Shown here piece after piece: positions 7,990 to 15,807 of a DNA stretch of 43,177 nucleotides. How positions within the stretch are numbered: the first letter of the stretch is position 1; each line of letters starts with the position of its first letter. Source of the DNA: Streptomyces sp. MspMP-M5 (GTDB lineage Bacteria > Actinomycetota > Actinomycetes > Streptomycetales > Streptomycetaceae); contig NZ_KB891920.1 in assembly GCF_000373585.1 (NCBI RefSeq), forward strand, positions 1 through 43,177. Direction: 5' to 3'. Under the pieces are notes generated by a model. The model was given only the letters and a program-made list of their open reading frames with translations, was not told where the DNA came from and ran no database searches. The translations under genes and the position numbers were made by a program.

Positions 7990-8798
7990 GAGGGCACCCC
8001 CTCATCACCCGCAGCTGGCACCAGACGCCGCTGCGATTTCGCGTCCATCACCGTGGCCTTCTGCTCTCGGGAGTCGGCCAGGTGCCGGCCCAGCTTGCAG
8101 ACTGCGGCCATGAGCGGCGTCACACGGAACCCGGTCGTCCGCAGCCGTCCCGCACACCGCCGGTTCATCGCGGCTAGGGTCTTGGCATCCCACGGCAGGA
8201 AGACGACCTGCTCGATGGCGAGCGACTGCGCGATCTCCTCCGCCGGATACGGACACGGGCCCACGACGGCCAGCGTCAACCGCCCTCCATACGCTTCTCT
8301 CTTCAGCCCGTACGCGGACACATGCGTCAACGGCTCCGCACCGCCCCGCGCCACCAGCACCACCTGATCAGCGGCCCGCAGCAAGGGTTCGGTGTCCTGA
8401 CCGATCCGCCCAACATCCAGCACCACCGTGCCCCGGTCGCCATCCCCACCCAGCAGCACCCGGCGACCGTCTTCACCGGCCAGCAAGCGCACCGCCTCCG
8501 TGCACGGTCCGCGCCCAGGCACTGCAGCCACCGCTCTTACCCCGAAGGGAAGTTCACTCACCGCACCCAGCAAGGAACCCGGATGCGGTTTCCCGACCGC
8601 GGCCGCCACGTCCAACAGCGAGGGCGCCGGCGGTAGCCCGAAGCGCATCATCAGGTCCCCACCGGACCTGTCCGCCTCCACCATCACCGGCCGGACCCCA
8701 CCATCCGCCTCAGACGGCCACGCTGCAGCCAGGGCCAACGCCACCGTCGTCACCCCCGGCGCACCCGAGATCGACCCGACCACCACCAAGCGCCTCAC
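7974..8798 (-). CDS. CpaE/TadZ-like MinD-family protein with degenerate P-loop
   Basis: 274 aa. The N-terminus VVVGSISGAPGVTTVALALA aligns with the MinD/ParA P-loop, but the position of the essential Lys in GKT is Val. The Asp-rich strand VMVEADRSGGDL and the later strand TVVLDVGRIG keep the fold of the SIMIBI class. In other Tad systems TadZ/CpaE positions the apparatus at the pole, and some members bind ATP weakly. Here ATP hydrolysis seems unlikely, so it may be a localisation factor only. Its start overlaps the stop of the SAF gene (4 bp) and its end overlaps the ATPase start. Confidence 0.75.
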   Translation of the reverse strand: MRRLVVVGSISGAPGVTTVALALAAAWPSEADGGVRPVMVEADRSGGDLMMRFGLPPAPSLLDVAAAVGKPHPGSLLGAVSELPFGVRAVAAVPGRGPCTEAVRLLAGEDGRRVLLGGDGDRGTVVLDVGRIGQDTEPLLRAADQVVLVARGGAEPLTHVSAYGLKREAYGGRLTLAVVGPCPYPAEEIAQSLAIEQVVFLPWDAKTLAAMNRRCAGRLRTTGFRVTPLMAAVCKLGRHLADSREQKATVMDAKSQRRLVPAAGDEGVPSWVRR

Positions 8799-9499
8799 GG
8801 AGCCTCACGCCCCTCGGCCGGCAGCACCACCACACGCGGATGCTCCAGCTGCGCCGCCCGCTTCGCGGCCCCGGTCTCCACCAGTACCGTCACCACCTGC
8901 GGCCCGCCCGACGACTCCGGTGCCCGCACCCCCGTCACCGTCCCCATCACCGCAGCGGACGCCTCGCCCTCGTCGGCTTGCGGTGCACCGCCGCCCCCAG
9001 TCGGTCCAGGCAGCACCGCCACTCGTTCTCCGCGAGAAAGGTCCGGCGGCGCCCCGCCAGGCTCTACCGCCAGCGACACCTCAGAAGAGCCCTTTGGCGG
9101 AAAGATGGCGGGCGCTCCCACCTGCCCGGGCGCCAACAACGCACCGGCCACCAACGGCACCTTCACCCTCCGCCCAACCACCTTCCCCCGATCAGCCGCC
9201 GACACGACACCCGCCTCGGCAGCGACCTCCACCGCCCGCAGGTCAGCTGGTTGCAGCGCCCGGCCCACCGGCACATCACGCGCCAGCACCAACACGCGGT
9301 CCCGGTGCCCCACCACCTTGGCGACCATCGTGAAACCAACCGCCGAGACCACCACCGCCCCCAGGCCGGCCCACACCCAGCCCAGCCGACGCCGCCGACC
9401 ACCAGTCACAGGCGGCTTCCGCTCCGGACCCGACTGTCGCGCCCCCGGCACACCGGCCCCAGCACTCTTGGCGACTGAAGAAGACAAGGAAGTACCCAC
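8795..9499 (-). CDS. SAF-domain protein, CpaB/RcpC-like
   Basis: 234 aa. A basic N-terminal tail leads to one membrane segment (about residues 42-62, WVWAGLGAVVVSAVGFTMVA), then a SAF domain (VLVLARDVPVGRALQPADL) and a C-terminal region matching the CpaB layout, with VAVLPGPTGGGG and VVTVLVETGAAKRAAQLEH. CpaB/RcpC proteins bridge pilus and envelope in Gram-negative Tad systems. In a Gram-positive without a secretin it probably binds wall polymer or supports the pilus outside the membrane (inference). It starts the overlapping core of the Tad operon. Confidence 0.8.
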   Translation of the reverse strand: MGTSLSSSVAKSAGAGVPGARQSGPERKPPVTGGRRRRLGWVWAGLGAVVVSAVGFTMVAKVVGHRDRVLVLARDVPVGRALQPADLRAVEVAAEAGVVSAADRGKVVGRRVKVPLVAGALLAPGQVGAPAIFPPKGSSEVSLAVEPGGAPPDLSRGERVAVLPGPTGGGGAPQADEGEASAAVMGTVTGVRAPESSGGPQVVTVLVETGAAKRAAQLEHPRVVVLPAEGREAP

Positions 9500-9574
9500 G
9501 ATTCACCCCGCAACAAGAACGTTCAACTTCCGACGAACGGCACAGCAGCAGCGCACCGCCGTTCACTCCAGGCG

Positions 9575-10450
9575 TCAGCCCGTGACGACGGCCTGCACCT
9601 CATCCACCACCAACTGCCGCTGCGCCGACATCGCCAGGCCCGGCACCACCCCCGTTCGCCCACCCCCTTTCCACTCCACATCCCAAATCACCCGCACAGA
9701 CACGGGAAACGCCTTCCCCGGCTCGGACGTCGACGCCCGCCGATAGGTGTAACCGCAGTCCGGTGACGACGCCTTGGGCCCGAACCGGGTCGAGTACGGC
9801 GTCCCCGGCCCCGAACACACCACACTCCCGCCATCGCCCATCGACCACACCGCCTTCCGCGGCCGAGCCGTCGCCGTCACCTCCACCCCGTCCACAGCCG
9901 CCGACGTCGTCACAGGCCCCCACGTGCCGCGCTCCACCCACATCCACGTCGGCACATTGACCACCTGCGCAAAGTCCTCATGCGGGCTCGTATGGATCAC
10001 CGGCTTCGGCAACTTCAACTGCGACACCGCCCGCTGCACCGCGACCCGCACCGGCACGTGTTCTTTTGCGTCTGCCTTGGGATTGGTCGCCTCTTCGCCA
10101 TCGACACGCGGAAGAAGCCCCTTTCCAGCGTTCACCAGGCCCATCTTGGCCAGGCCATGCTCCCAGCCATCCGCGGCGATATCTGAATCGCTCTTATCTC
10201 CCCCGCGCTCCGGTTCCGTGCGCCCCTTGGAGGACCGCGGCGCCGGCCTGTCCTTCCCGGAATCCTCCGGGTGGGTCGTGATGCTCTTCGCTTCTGCGCT
10301 GCAAACACCTGGAACGCACGTAACTCCGCCGAACATGTCCTTGTTCCCATCCGCCCGTGCGGGCCAGGTTGAGAGTGAAAGCGTAAGGATTGCCCACCAC
10401 ACAGCCATGCCGCGGGCCCGACTGTTCAGCTTGGTTCCCCTGATCAGCAT
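9575..10450 (-). CDS. Secreted protein upstream of the Tad genes, function unknown
   Basis: 291 aa. The N-terminus has Arg/Lys residues, a hydrophobic core (MAVWWAILTLSLSTW) and a likely signal peptidase site after ARA. The mature part has a charged low-complexity stretch (about 60-110) and a folded C-terminal region with several Cys (SVVCSGPG, SPDCGYTY) and Trp (WMWVERGTWGPV, VIWDVEWKGG). Streptomyces homologues in this position are often labelled ATP/GTP-binding, but I see no P-loop. It overlaps the lipoprotein stop by 7 bp and lies 75 bp before the SAF gene, so it is probably an external accessory of the pilus system. Confidence 0.7.
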   Translation of the reverse strand: MLIRGTKLNSRARGMAVWWAILTLSLSTWPARADGNKDMFGGVTCVPGVCSAEAKSITTHPEDSGKDRPAPRSSKGRTEPERGGDKSDSDIAADGWEHGLAKMGLVNAGKGLLPRVDGEEATNPKADAKEHVPVRVAVQRAVSQLKLPKPVIHTSPHEDFAQVVNVPTWMWVERGTWGPVTTSAAVDGVEVTATARPRKAVWSMGDGGSVVCSGPGTPYSTRFGPKASSPDCGYTYRRASTSEPGKAFPVSVRVIWDVEWKGGGRTGVVPGLAMSAQRQLVVDEVQAVVTG

Positions 10451-10986
10451 GAGCCGGATTCGTCCATGTAGAGATGGGTGACCTTCCAGACGCCCTGGGC
10501 TCGCTGCACAGTCGCGTCGGCTTTGAAATGGCTACCCGGCACTTCATTCTTCAGCTCGCCGTTCCGTTTGTATTGCAGCCAGTCGGTACCGTCGACGCAA
10601 TCACGGATGATGACCTTGCCGTCACGGGCGGAAACGACTGTCGGAGCCAGCCGCGGAGCGCCCTTGGCAACAATGCCCTCCTTCACTTGTTTCCGGAGGC
10701 CGTATTTCATCAACTCGAGAGCGCCGGCCGTCGCATGCTCTGCGAGGCGCGGCGACTGCGGGTCGGGGGCTGCCGAGACTGCGGTCAGGTCGCTCCACAT
10801 CGCCCGGTAGGCGGCAATCGCATCCCCGTTCGGAGTGCTCGGCGTGCGAGCCACCCCAGCCGTTGCGGCTCCTTCAGACGGCTTCGCATCGTGCGGACTT
10901 CCAGAGCACCCACCTACCAAGCCCAGCACAGCGGCGACCGCGCAGCCCCAGCGCAGTTGCCACCTCACTCGTCCACGAAACGTCAC
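10444..10986 (-). CDS. Putative lipoprotein with NTF2-like C-terminal part
   Basis: 180 aa from GTG 10986. That start is preceded by GGTGGGGG and is chosen over the much longer open frame because it puts a signal peptide at the N-terminus: RGRVRW, hydrophobic core, lipobox VGGC at about residue 25. The mature part has the pattern of Streptomyces lipoproteins with an NTF2/SnoaL-like domain: an early helix (AIAAYRAMWSDLTAV), middle strands (VVSARDGKVIIRDCVDGTDW) and the end VWKVTHLYMDESGSC. The two Cys could pair. It is the first gene of the leftward block and probably sits outside the membrane near the pilus base. Confidence 0.7.
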   Translation of the reverse strand: MTFRGRVRWQLRWGCAVAAVLGLVGGCSGSPHDAKPSEGAATAGVARTPSTPNGDAIAAYRAMWSDLTAVSAAPDPQSPRLAEHATAGALELMKYGLRKQVKEGIVAKGAPRLAPTVVSARDGKVIIRDCVDGTDWLQYKRNGELKNEVPGSHFKADATVQRAQGVWKVTHLYMDESGSC

Positions 10987-11156
10987 GTTCCCCCACCTTC
11001 CGTCACTTAGAGCCGACAAATAACCACCCTGCGTGATCAATTGCAAGCTGGAAATGCCTGCGTCGCACTTTCCACTCGGATCGGGAAGGTCCACTCCCTC
11101 CTTGACGGACCCACGGCAGGCACGACACGCCCGTGCGGCGCGCCGAGCCGAAGTAC

Positions 11157-11186
11157 GTGGCTTGCCGCCTCGGGGCGGCAAGCCAC
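11157..11186 (-). terminator. Perfect 13-bp stem hairpin
   Basis: GTGGCTTGCCGCC, a TCGG loop, then the exact complement: 13 perfect base pairs with a tetraloop, 19 nt past the stop of the leftward HATPase gene. There is no T-run on either strand, but the stem is very stable. It separates the HATPase gene from the pilus block. Confidence 0.75.
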
Positions 11187-11204
11187 TGAGTCGAGCGTTC
11201 GGCC

Positions 11205-11684
11205 TCAGCTGCCCGGAATCGCCATCCAGGCCACCTTCATTCGCCCTTCCTCCTCGGCGGCGAAACCCCAAGCTCCGCAGGTGAGCTGATGAACCACGTG
11301 GAGTCCTCGCCCTCTCTCTGACATGGACTTGAGCAAGGCGTCCAAGCCGCCACTGCGCCTCGATGGGTCGGCCTCGAACGGGCCCGTCGCCGGAAACGCG
11401 GGGATTGCCGGCAACCGGGGATCTCTGTCCGCAACTTCGCAGATCAGTCCCGAAGCGGTGAACCGCAGCCGCATCTCGTACGGGCCCGGCGCGTGTTCGA
11501 GTGCGTTGGCGGCAAGCTCGGACACCGCCAACACTGCGTCCTCCAGTGGCTCGCCCCCGTATCCCAGTTGAACCAACGCGCAGCGCAGTGTGGTCCGGGC
11601 CCGCGGTAGCGCATGGGGGGTATCGCTCGTCCAGCGCCACAGCACACGGACCACGTCGTCCTTGTGGGGCAACGTCGGAGTCAT
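11205..11684 (-). CDS. ATP-binding protein, HATPase_c (anti-sigma/RsbW-like kinase fold)
   Basis: 159 aa from ATG 11684, preceded by GAGGGGGGCGACG. The N box ELAANALEHA, the G1-like box VADRDPRLP and the G2 box GRGLHVVHQLTCGAWGF define a stand-alone GHKL ATPase, as in the many Streptomyces regulators of the RsbW/SpoIIAB type. No partner sigma factor or anti-anti-sigma factor is nearby. The start overlaps the stop of a 52-aa ORF as ATGA, indicating translational coupling. Its substrate is unknown. Confidence 0.85.
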   Translation of the reverse strand: MTPTLPHKDDVVRVLWRWTSDTPHALPRARTTLRCALVQLGYGGEPLEDAVLAVSELAANALEHAPGPYEMRLRFTASGLICEVADRDPRLPAIPAFPATGPFEADPSRRSGGLDALLKSMSERGRGLHVVHQLTCGAWGFAAEEEGRMKVAWMAIPGS

Positions 11685-11839
11685 CGTCGCCCCCCTCGCG
11701 CGGCGTGCCGCCCTCGGGCGACACGGCGGTGGCGGCCGCGTCCGGGCCGAACGCTCATGCTCGCTTCGGCAAACACCGTGGGACCGGTGTGGGTGAACAG
11801 CAACGTCAGGGATGCGGCGACGAACAGAATAGGAGTCAT
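11681..11839 (-). CDS. 52-aa ORF coupled to the HATPase gene
   Basis: ATG 11839 follows GGAGGTCATCCGC, a good ribosome binding site. The product starts MTPILFVAASLTLLFTHTGP, one hydrophobic segment, and ends in a strongly basic Arg/Gly-rich tail. Its TGA overlaps the ATG of the HATPase gene (ATGA). No family recognised. It could be a membrane peptide that tethers or regulates the HATPase, or a leader ORF that controls its translation. Support is the start signal, the hydrophobic pattern and the exact overlap. Confidence 0.5.
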   Translation of the reverse strand: MTPILFVAASLTLLFTHTGPTVFAEASMSVRPGRGRHRRVARGRHAARGGRR

Positions 11840-12081
11840 GCGGATGACCTCCACGGTGATCGCGGCTGGAACGCGACCACCGAACCTCGCCGCTCATGAA
11901 GAGCGGAAGCCGCTGGTCGAGAGGTCTTTTGTTGGTTGTGGAGATCGGTGACGACATGACGCGCAGCCGCACGAGACGGTGAGGGTGGTCAGCGGGAAAC
12001 GCTCCAGACTGTCCCGACAAAGTGACGATATCGCTCCCGTCATGCCGCTCTTCAGACTTCACGCCGAGGGAGGATCTTCGA

Positions 12082-12507
12082 GTGGGTGCGAGACTGAGAG
12101 GTCGAATCTTCCGTTCATTCGGTATGCGAAGAAACGCGATCACCGCAGCCGCTCTAGCCGTGCTTTCCCTGCTGCTTTCTGTGCCGCCGGCGGAGGCCAC
12201 AGGATCAGCGACCCGACAGGGCAACCGGATCACTGTGTACGGCAATGGATTGCACGTGGACAGTGTGACTACGGCCAGGACACCCCACCGGATCCACGCC
12301 CAGGCGCTCCTGACGCTCCGGGAGAAGAACGGGAAATGGAAACGGAACCTCCGAGGCTGGACGTCCGCAGACACCAATGGCGACACCGACCACACCAGCT
12401 GGAGCATCAGCGAGAACTTCCCGGACGGCTCGCGATTGTGCACTGAGTGGAAAGACCTCTCGGGTCAAATTCTGCGTGGCATGGCCTGCATGATCATCCA
12501 CCGGTAG
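12082..12507 (+). CDS. Small secreted protein, unknown family
   Basis: 141 aa from GTG 12082, chosen because GAGGGAGG lies 8 nt upstream; the Met at codon 15 (12124) has no comparable site. The product has a basic n-region (RLRGRIFRSFGMRR), a hydrophobic core (AITAAALAVLSLLLSV) and a cleavage site after AEA. The mature domain of about 100 aa has a YGNGLHVDSVTTAR stretch and a Trp-rich end with two Cys that could form one disulfide. It is transcribed divergently from the HATPase pair. It is probably exported; no enzyme motif is visible. Confidence 0.65.
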   Translation: MGARLRGRIFRSFGMRRNAITAAALAVLSLLLSVPPAEATGSATRQGNRITVYGNGLHVDSVTTARTPHRIHAQALLTLREKNGKWKRNLRGWTSADTNGDTDHTSWSISENFPDGSRLCTEWKDLSGQILRGMACMIIHR

Positions 12508-13082
12508 GCACGACGCAGACGGGGCTCGGTGCTGTCGGGCCCCCTCTTCGTGCCTGAAGTTGATGCCTCGCTGCCTCAAAAGGTGGTGGTTCCTGTGGCG
12601 GTCGCCACAGTCACCTCGGCCAACGGCAACCGCTGCCGGGATCCTGAAGGGCGGTATCTGCGTCAGCGCCTGGCGTGCTGGCGCAAAGTAGCGAGCAGCA
12701 GACATGCTCCTGCCGCTGCTTGGCGTGCAGCCGTGCCCGGATGCCCTGGCCTTGGAGCGGCTGCTGCTCAGGGGCATGGGCCGGCAGCGGAGGCTGTGGC
12801 TGATGACGGTGGTCCCTGTCGGGTCGAACGCCGCATGCTCTACGCCAGCGGGTATATGCGCGACCTGGTCAAGCACAGACTTCTCCTTCGCCAAGTGCAA
12901 CTCCCACTGCCTTTGTCACCGCCGTTTGCGTCGACGAGGAAACGCGTCGACCTACCCCGCGGTGACGAGATCTGCACCACTCATAGGCCGCCGTCATCTG
13001 GCCTCGTCCAATGCCCATGGCTGCAGTCGGCCTCGGCAGGATGGAGTACTGGTCGTGGACGGTCAGGACCAGCAGTTCCTCG
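12508..13082. other. 575 bp with no supported gene
   Basis: Longer frames here on both strands read as Arg/Ser/Pro-rich shadow translations without start signals or recognisable domains. Apart from the hairpin at 12521-12543 there is a second perfect hairpin at 12593-12610 (CTGTGGC, GGTC loop, GCCACAG). It may be the remnant of a decayed gene. Confidence 0.5.
12521..12543 (+). terminator. Hairpin after the secreted-protein gene
   Basis: GGGGC at 12521-12525 pairs with GCCCC at 12539-12543, 14 nt after the stop codon, followed by CTCTTCG. A typical short GC hairpin without a strong T-run. Confidence 0.45.
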
Positions 13083-13178
13083 TCATCGGCCAGCCCCAGA
13101 GATGCCGGTGGCGAGGACCAGCACGAAGGCAGCCAGGCAGGTGAGGTAGGCAGCCATGCGCCTCTGCCGATCCGTCAC
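13083..13178 (-). CDS. 31-aa membrane peptide
   Basis: GTG 13178 is preceded by GGAGG with a 5-nt spacer. The product has a basic start (TDRQRR), one hydrophobic helix (MAAYLTCLAAFVLVLATGIS) and a short GAGR end. The charge pattern and the binding site are those of real small membrane proteins. It lies 124 bp downstream of the DUF6415-like gene on the same strand. No family recognised. Confidence 0.45.
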   Translation of the reverse strand: MTDRQRRMAAYLTCLAAFVLVLATGISGAGR

Positions 13179-13302
13179 GGCGACCTCCACGTCCGTACAC
13201 GCACGGACAGGGCCAGCCGTTCAGACGCACCCGAGGAGGAGACGATCCGGCCCCGGTCTCGGCGATGCGCCGCAGCAGACACCACCGGCAGTTGCCCGAC
13301 GC

Positions 13303-13743
13303 TCACCAGCCCACCCTCGCTGTGTGGTGGGCCAGCAGCCACTGGCAGTCTCGGGCGAGCAGGTGCACCTGAACGTGGGCGGACAGAGCGCCGTCACCGA
13401 GTCCCTGTTTCATCTGTCGCTCGATGCCGTGGAAACGGCCAGCGCAATCGGCTGCTTCAACGCAGACGGGCCGGCTTCCGTGGGCTGCCTCACGGGCCTC
13501 GGTGATGAGCAGTGCGATGTGTCCGGTGAGTGTCTCCGCCGCTTCTGCCAGTTCCCCGGGGGAGGGCCTGCCGGCACCGAGGTGCAGGGCGTGGCGAATG
13601 GTCGCCGCGATGGTCTCCGCATCGATCGGGTCCCGCATAGGGGCCGACAGTGCCATTGGCGTTGTGCGGATCGCATCTCGGTGGGCGTTTCCCCGCTGAG
13701 GTACGGAAGGGCCTGCGTAGGCGGGACGAACGCGGCTGGGCAT
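13303..13743 (-). CDS. DUF6415-like natural-product-associated protein
   Basis: 146 aa from ATG 13743, with CAGGAG about 8 nt upstream. An unstructured N-terminus of about 35 aa precedes an all-helical domain: ETIAATIRHAL, ELAEAAETLTGHIALLITEA and VHLLARDCQWLLAHH. This pattern and the size match the DUF6415 family of streptomycetes, seen near regulators and in plasmid-borne regions. Assignment is by memory of the pattern, not by search. It is divergent from the XRE-TPR regulator, across a repeat-rich 191-bp intergenic region. No biochemical role is known to me. Confidence 0.6.
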   Translation of the reverse strand: MPSRVRPAYAGPSVPQRGNAHRDAIRTTPMALSAPMRDPIDAETIAATIRHALHLGAGRPSPGELAEAAETLTGHIALLITEAREAAHGSRPVCVEAADCAGRFHGIERQMKQGLGDGALSAHVQVHLLARDCQWLLAHHTARVGW

Positions 13744-13813
13744 GACTGGGCTCCTGAGGTCGCATCAGTCTGGTCAAGTGCCTTCAAGGATTGCCCGGTT
13801 GTATCGCCGTGGC

Positions 13814-13868
13814 GAGGACTTCTAGAGGACTTTTTCTGTTGAAAAAGGGGCCTCTATGACCTCTTTAG
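13814..13868. promoter_or_regulatory. Nested inverted and direct repeats upstream of the XRE-TPR regulator
   Basis: TAGAGG (13823-13828) pairs with CCTCTA (13851-13856), and inside it TTTTTC (13831-13836) pairs with GAAAAA (13841-13846). GAGGACTT occurs twice, 11 bp apart (13814 and 13825), and CCTCT recurs at 13851 and 13860. The cluster lies between the divergent DUF6415-like and XRE genes, about 70 bp before the XRE start. It is a good candidate operator for the regulator, with an attenuator-like hairpin as the alternative. Confidence 0.5.
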
Positions 13869-13934
13869 GGTGAGCTCTGGCGATGATGAGGACTCCCGGG
13901 GAAACTGTCAGAAGACCTACACAGGAGGTACGTC

Positions 13935-15164
13935 GTGCCACGGCCCGCAGGAAACGTCCGACTCAAGTCCGCTCGTATGGCGGCGGGTTACAGCACCCAG
14001 CAAGCCTTCGCCGCGGCTCTCGGTGTGGATGTCCGCCAGGTTCGTCGATGGGAATCCGACAAGCCGCCTTGGCCGCACGCAGACATGCAAGAGCGCCTCA
14101 CAGAACTCACCGGGCAGGACATGGAAGCTCTTGGCTTCACCGTGCCACCTGGACGCGATCACGCAGTGATCCCACGACGCTCAGCGGCACCCCGCCCCGT
14201 GTCCGGTCGCCTGCCTGCCGTACCGTCCCGTACCCAGACGTCCATGCAGCCCTCGTCCCTGGCCACCGACTACGAAGACGTCACGCGCTCCCACCGACGC
14301 ATGTACTGGTCCGTTGCCCCGGCGACACTGCACCCCGCGGTTCTGGCACACGCAGACCTCGGGTGTGCACTACTTCCCGAGACAACCGGCCGAACCCTCC
14401 GCACTGTGGCCTTGGCGTTGGCCGAGACCTGGCTCCTCGCCGGACGCATCGAGTTCTTCGACCTCCGCGAACCAGAGGCTGCCAGCTCCACTCTGCTCCG
14501 GGCCCTGCAGGCGGCCGGTGAAGCCGACGACGCCCTGATGGGCGCGGCCATCCTGGCCCATACGGCCTTCATTCCCGGTTGGTCCGGTGACCGGGATGCA
14601 GCGGCCGAGCGCATGATGGCCGCCCGGACGTACGCGCGCCGCCACCCTGCTTCCGCCGCCTTCCTGGCGTGGCTGGACGCCGTCGAAGCGGAATGTGAAA
14701 CCCGATGCGGCCACCTACGCACAGCGCTGAACCTGATCAAGCACGCCGAGGACACCCTGGCAGAGGATCAAAGCCACTCCTTGCCCCCGTGGATGGACTG
14801 GTTCAGCGCCGCACGCCTCGCCGCCTTCAAGGGAAACACCCAGCTCAAAGCCGGTCACCTTCCGCAGGCACGTTCAACGCTGCTCGACGCCCTCGACCAG
14901 ATGCCCCCAGAGGAAGACAAGCAGCGCACCGTCGTCTACGCCGACCTGGCCGCCGTCGAGGCCGCCGCCGGCCAACCGGAGGAAGCATGCCGTCACGCCT
15001 GCTCCGCCCTCGACCAGCTGGAGATCACCTGGTACGCCACAGGCATGGAACGCGTCCGGGAAGTACGCCGGAGCCTCATCCCACACCAACGCGAGCAGTG
15101 CGTAAGCGAACTGGACGAGCGCCTGTACGGCTGGTCGACGACGGTCAGCGCGCTGACGCGTTGA
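13935..15164 (+). CDS. XRE-family helix-turn-helix regulator with TPR-like domain
   Basis: 409 aa from GTG 13935, 5 nt after AGGAGGT. An N-terminal HTH (about residues 8-40: VRLKSARMAAGYSTQQAFAA, then VDVRQVRRWESDKP) is followed by a linker and about 280 residues of helical TPR-like repeats, for example ALALAETWLLAGRIEFF and FSAARLAAFKGNTQLKAGHL. Such Streptomyces regulators often respond to small signals and control nearby genes. Its likely targets are itself and the divergent DUF6415-like gene through the repeats at 13814-13868. Its 3' end overlaps the convergent HAD gene by 20 bp. Confidence 0.85.
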   Translation: MPRPAGNVRLKSARMAAGYSTQQAFAAALGVDVRQVRRWESDKPPWPHADMQERLTELTGQDMEALGFTVPPGRDHAVIPRRSAAPRPVSGRLPAVPSRTQTSMQPSSLATDYEDVTRSHRRMYWSVAPATLHPAVLAHADLGCALLPETTGRTLRTVALALAETWLLAGRIEFFDLREPEAASSTLLRALQAAGEADDALMGAAILAHTAFIPGWSGDRDAAAERMMAARTYARRHPASAAFLAWLDAVEAECETRCGHLRTALNLIKHAEDTLAEDQSHSLPPWMDWFSAARLAAFKGNTQLKAGHLPQARSTLLDALDQMPPEEDKQRTVVYADLAAVEAAAGQPEEACRHACSALDQLEITWYATGMERVREVRRSLIPHQREQCVSELDERLYGWSTTVSALTR

Positions 15165-15807
15165 ACTTGCCGATCAGCTCGGGCAACTCCCTGAGCGTTT
15201 CGACGCGGAACGTCGGCAACTCTCGCGCCTCAGCGGTGTTCCACTGAATGGTGGCCCAGGGGCCTCGGTGCACGAGGGCAGTGTGCATTCCTGCGGCAGC
15301 CCCGGGACGTAGATCGTTGTCCACACGATCTCCGACGTACAGGATCTCCTCAGGCATGAACGGCACCGCCGCGGCGACCCGAACGAAGAACTCAGGATCC
15401 GGCTTACTGGCCCCCCAGTCGTCCGACGTGCCGATCAAATCCACGTCGCGGGAGAACAGATCACGGAGGATGCGTCCCGCACGCACCGTCTGGTTCCCTG
15501 CGATACCGAGCCACAGCCCAGCCTCCCTGAGCTGAGCGAGGGCCGGCCGGACATCGGGGTAGAGATCACTCTCGTCGAAGTGCTCCGGCTGTCCCGCAGC
15601 CGCACGTGCCTCGCGCTGCGCCGGGAGATCGAAACCAGGATCGAACTCCAGGAAAGTCTCACGGTAGTCACGCCCCTGCGCGATGACGGCTCCGAACATC
15701 GCAGCAAAGGTGTGGCGTGGGACACCGAGCCAGTCGGCCCATGTTCCGTACTCCTTGGTCTCGTCGACCAGGCATTCCCCAACATCGAAGACCACAGCGC
15801 GAATCAT
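15145..15807 (-). CDS. HAD-family hydrolase
   Basis: 220 aa. Motif I is VVFDVGECLVDE: the nucleophile Asp is present but the second Asp (two residues on) is Gly. Motif II is IAGNQ, motif III is the Lys in GASKPDPEFF, and motif IV is YVGDRVDNDLRPG. The cap region contains TWADWLGVPRHTFAAMFG. Without the second Asp, which acts as general acid/base, classical phosphatase activity is doubtful; phosphonatase- or dehalogenase-like HADs tolerate changes there. Many Streptomyces have such a gene. It overlaps the XRE gene end in convergent orientation. Confidence 0.85.
   Translation of the reverse strand: MIRAVVFDVGECLVDETKEYGTWADWLGVPRHTFAAMFGAVIAQGRDYRETFLEFDPGFDLPAQREARAAAGQPEHFDESDLYPDVRPALAQLREAGLWLGIAGNQTVRAGRILRDLFSRDVDLIGTSDDWGASKPDPEFFVRVAAAVPFMPEEILYVGDRVDNDLRPGAAAGMHTALVHRGPWATIQWNTAEARELPTFRVETLRELPELIGKFNASAR

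Noticed and set aside
10987..11724. Longer start for the lipoprotein frame
   Set aside because: Covers a hairpin and the HATPase gene; lacks sense; GTG 10986 gives a clean lipobox.
12205..12900. 231-aa minus frame opposite the secreted protein
   Set aside because: Antisense of a better-supported gene, no ribosome binding site, no domain.
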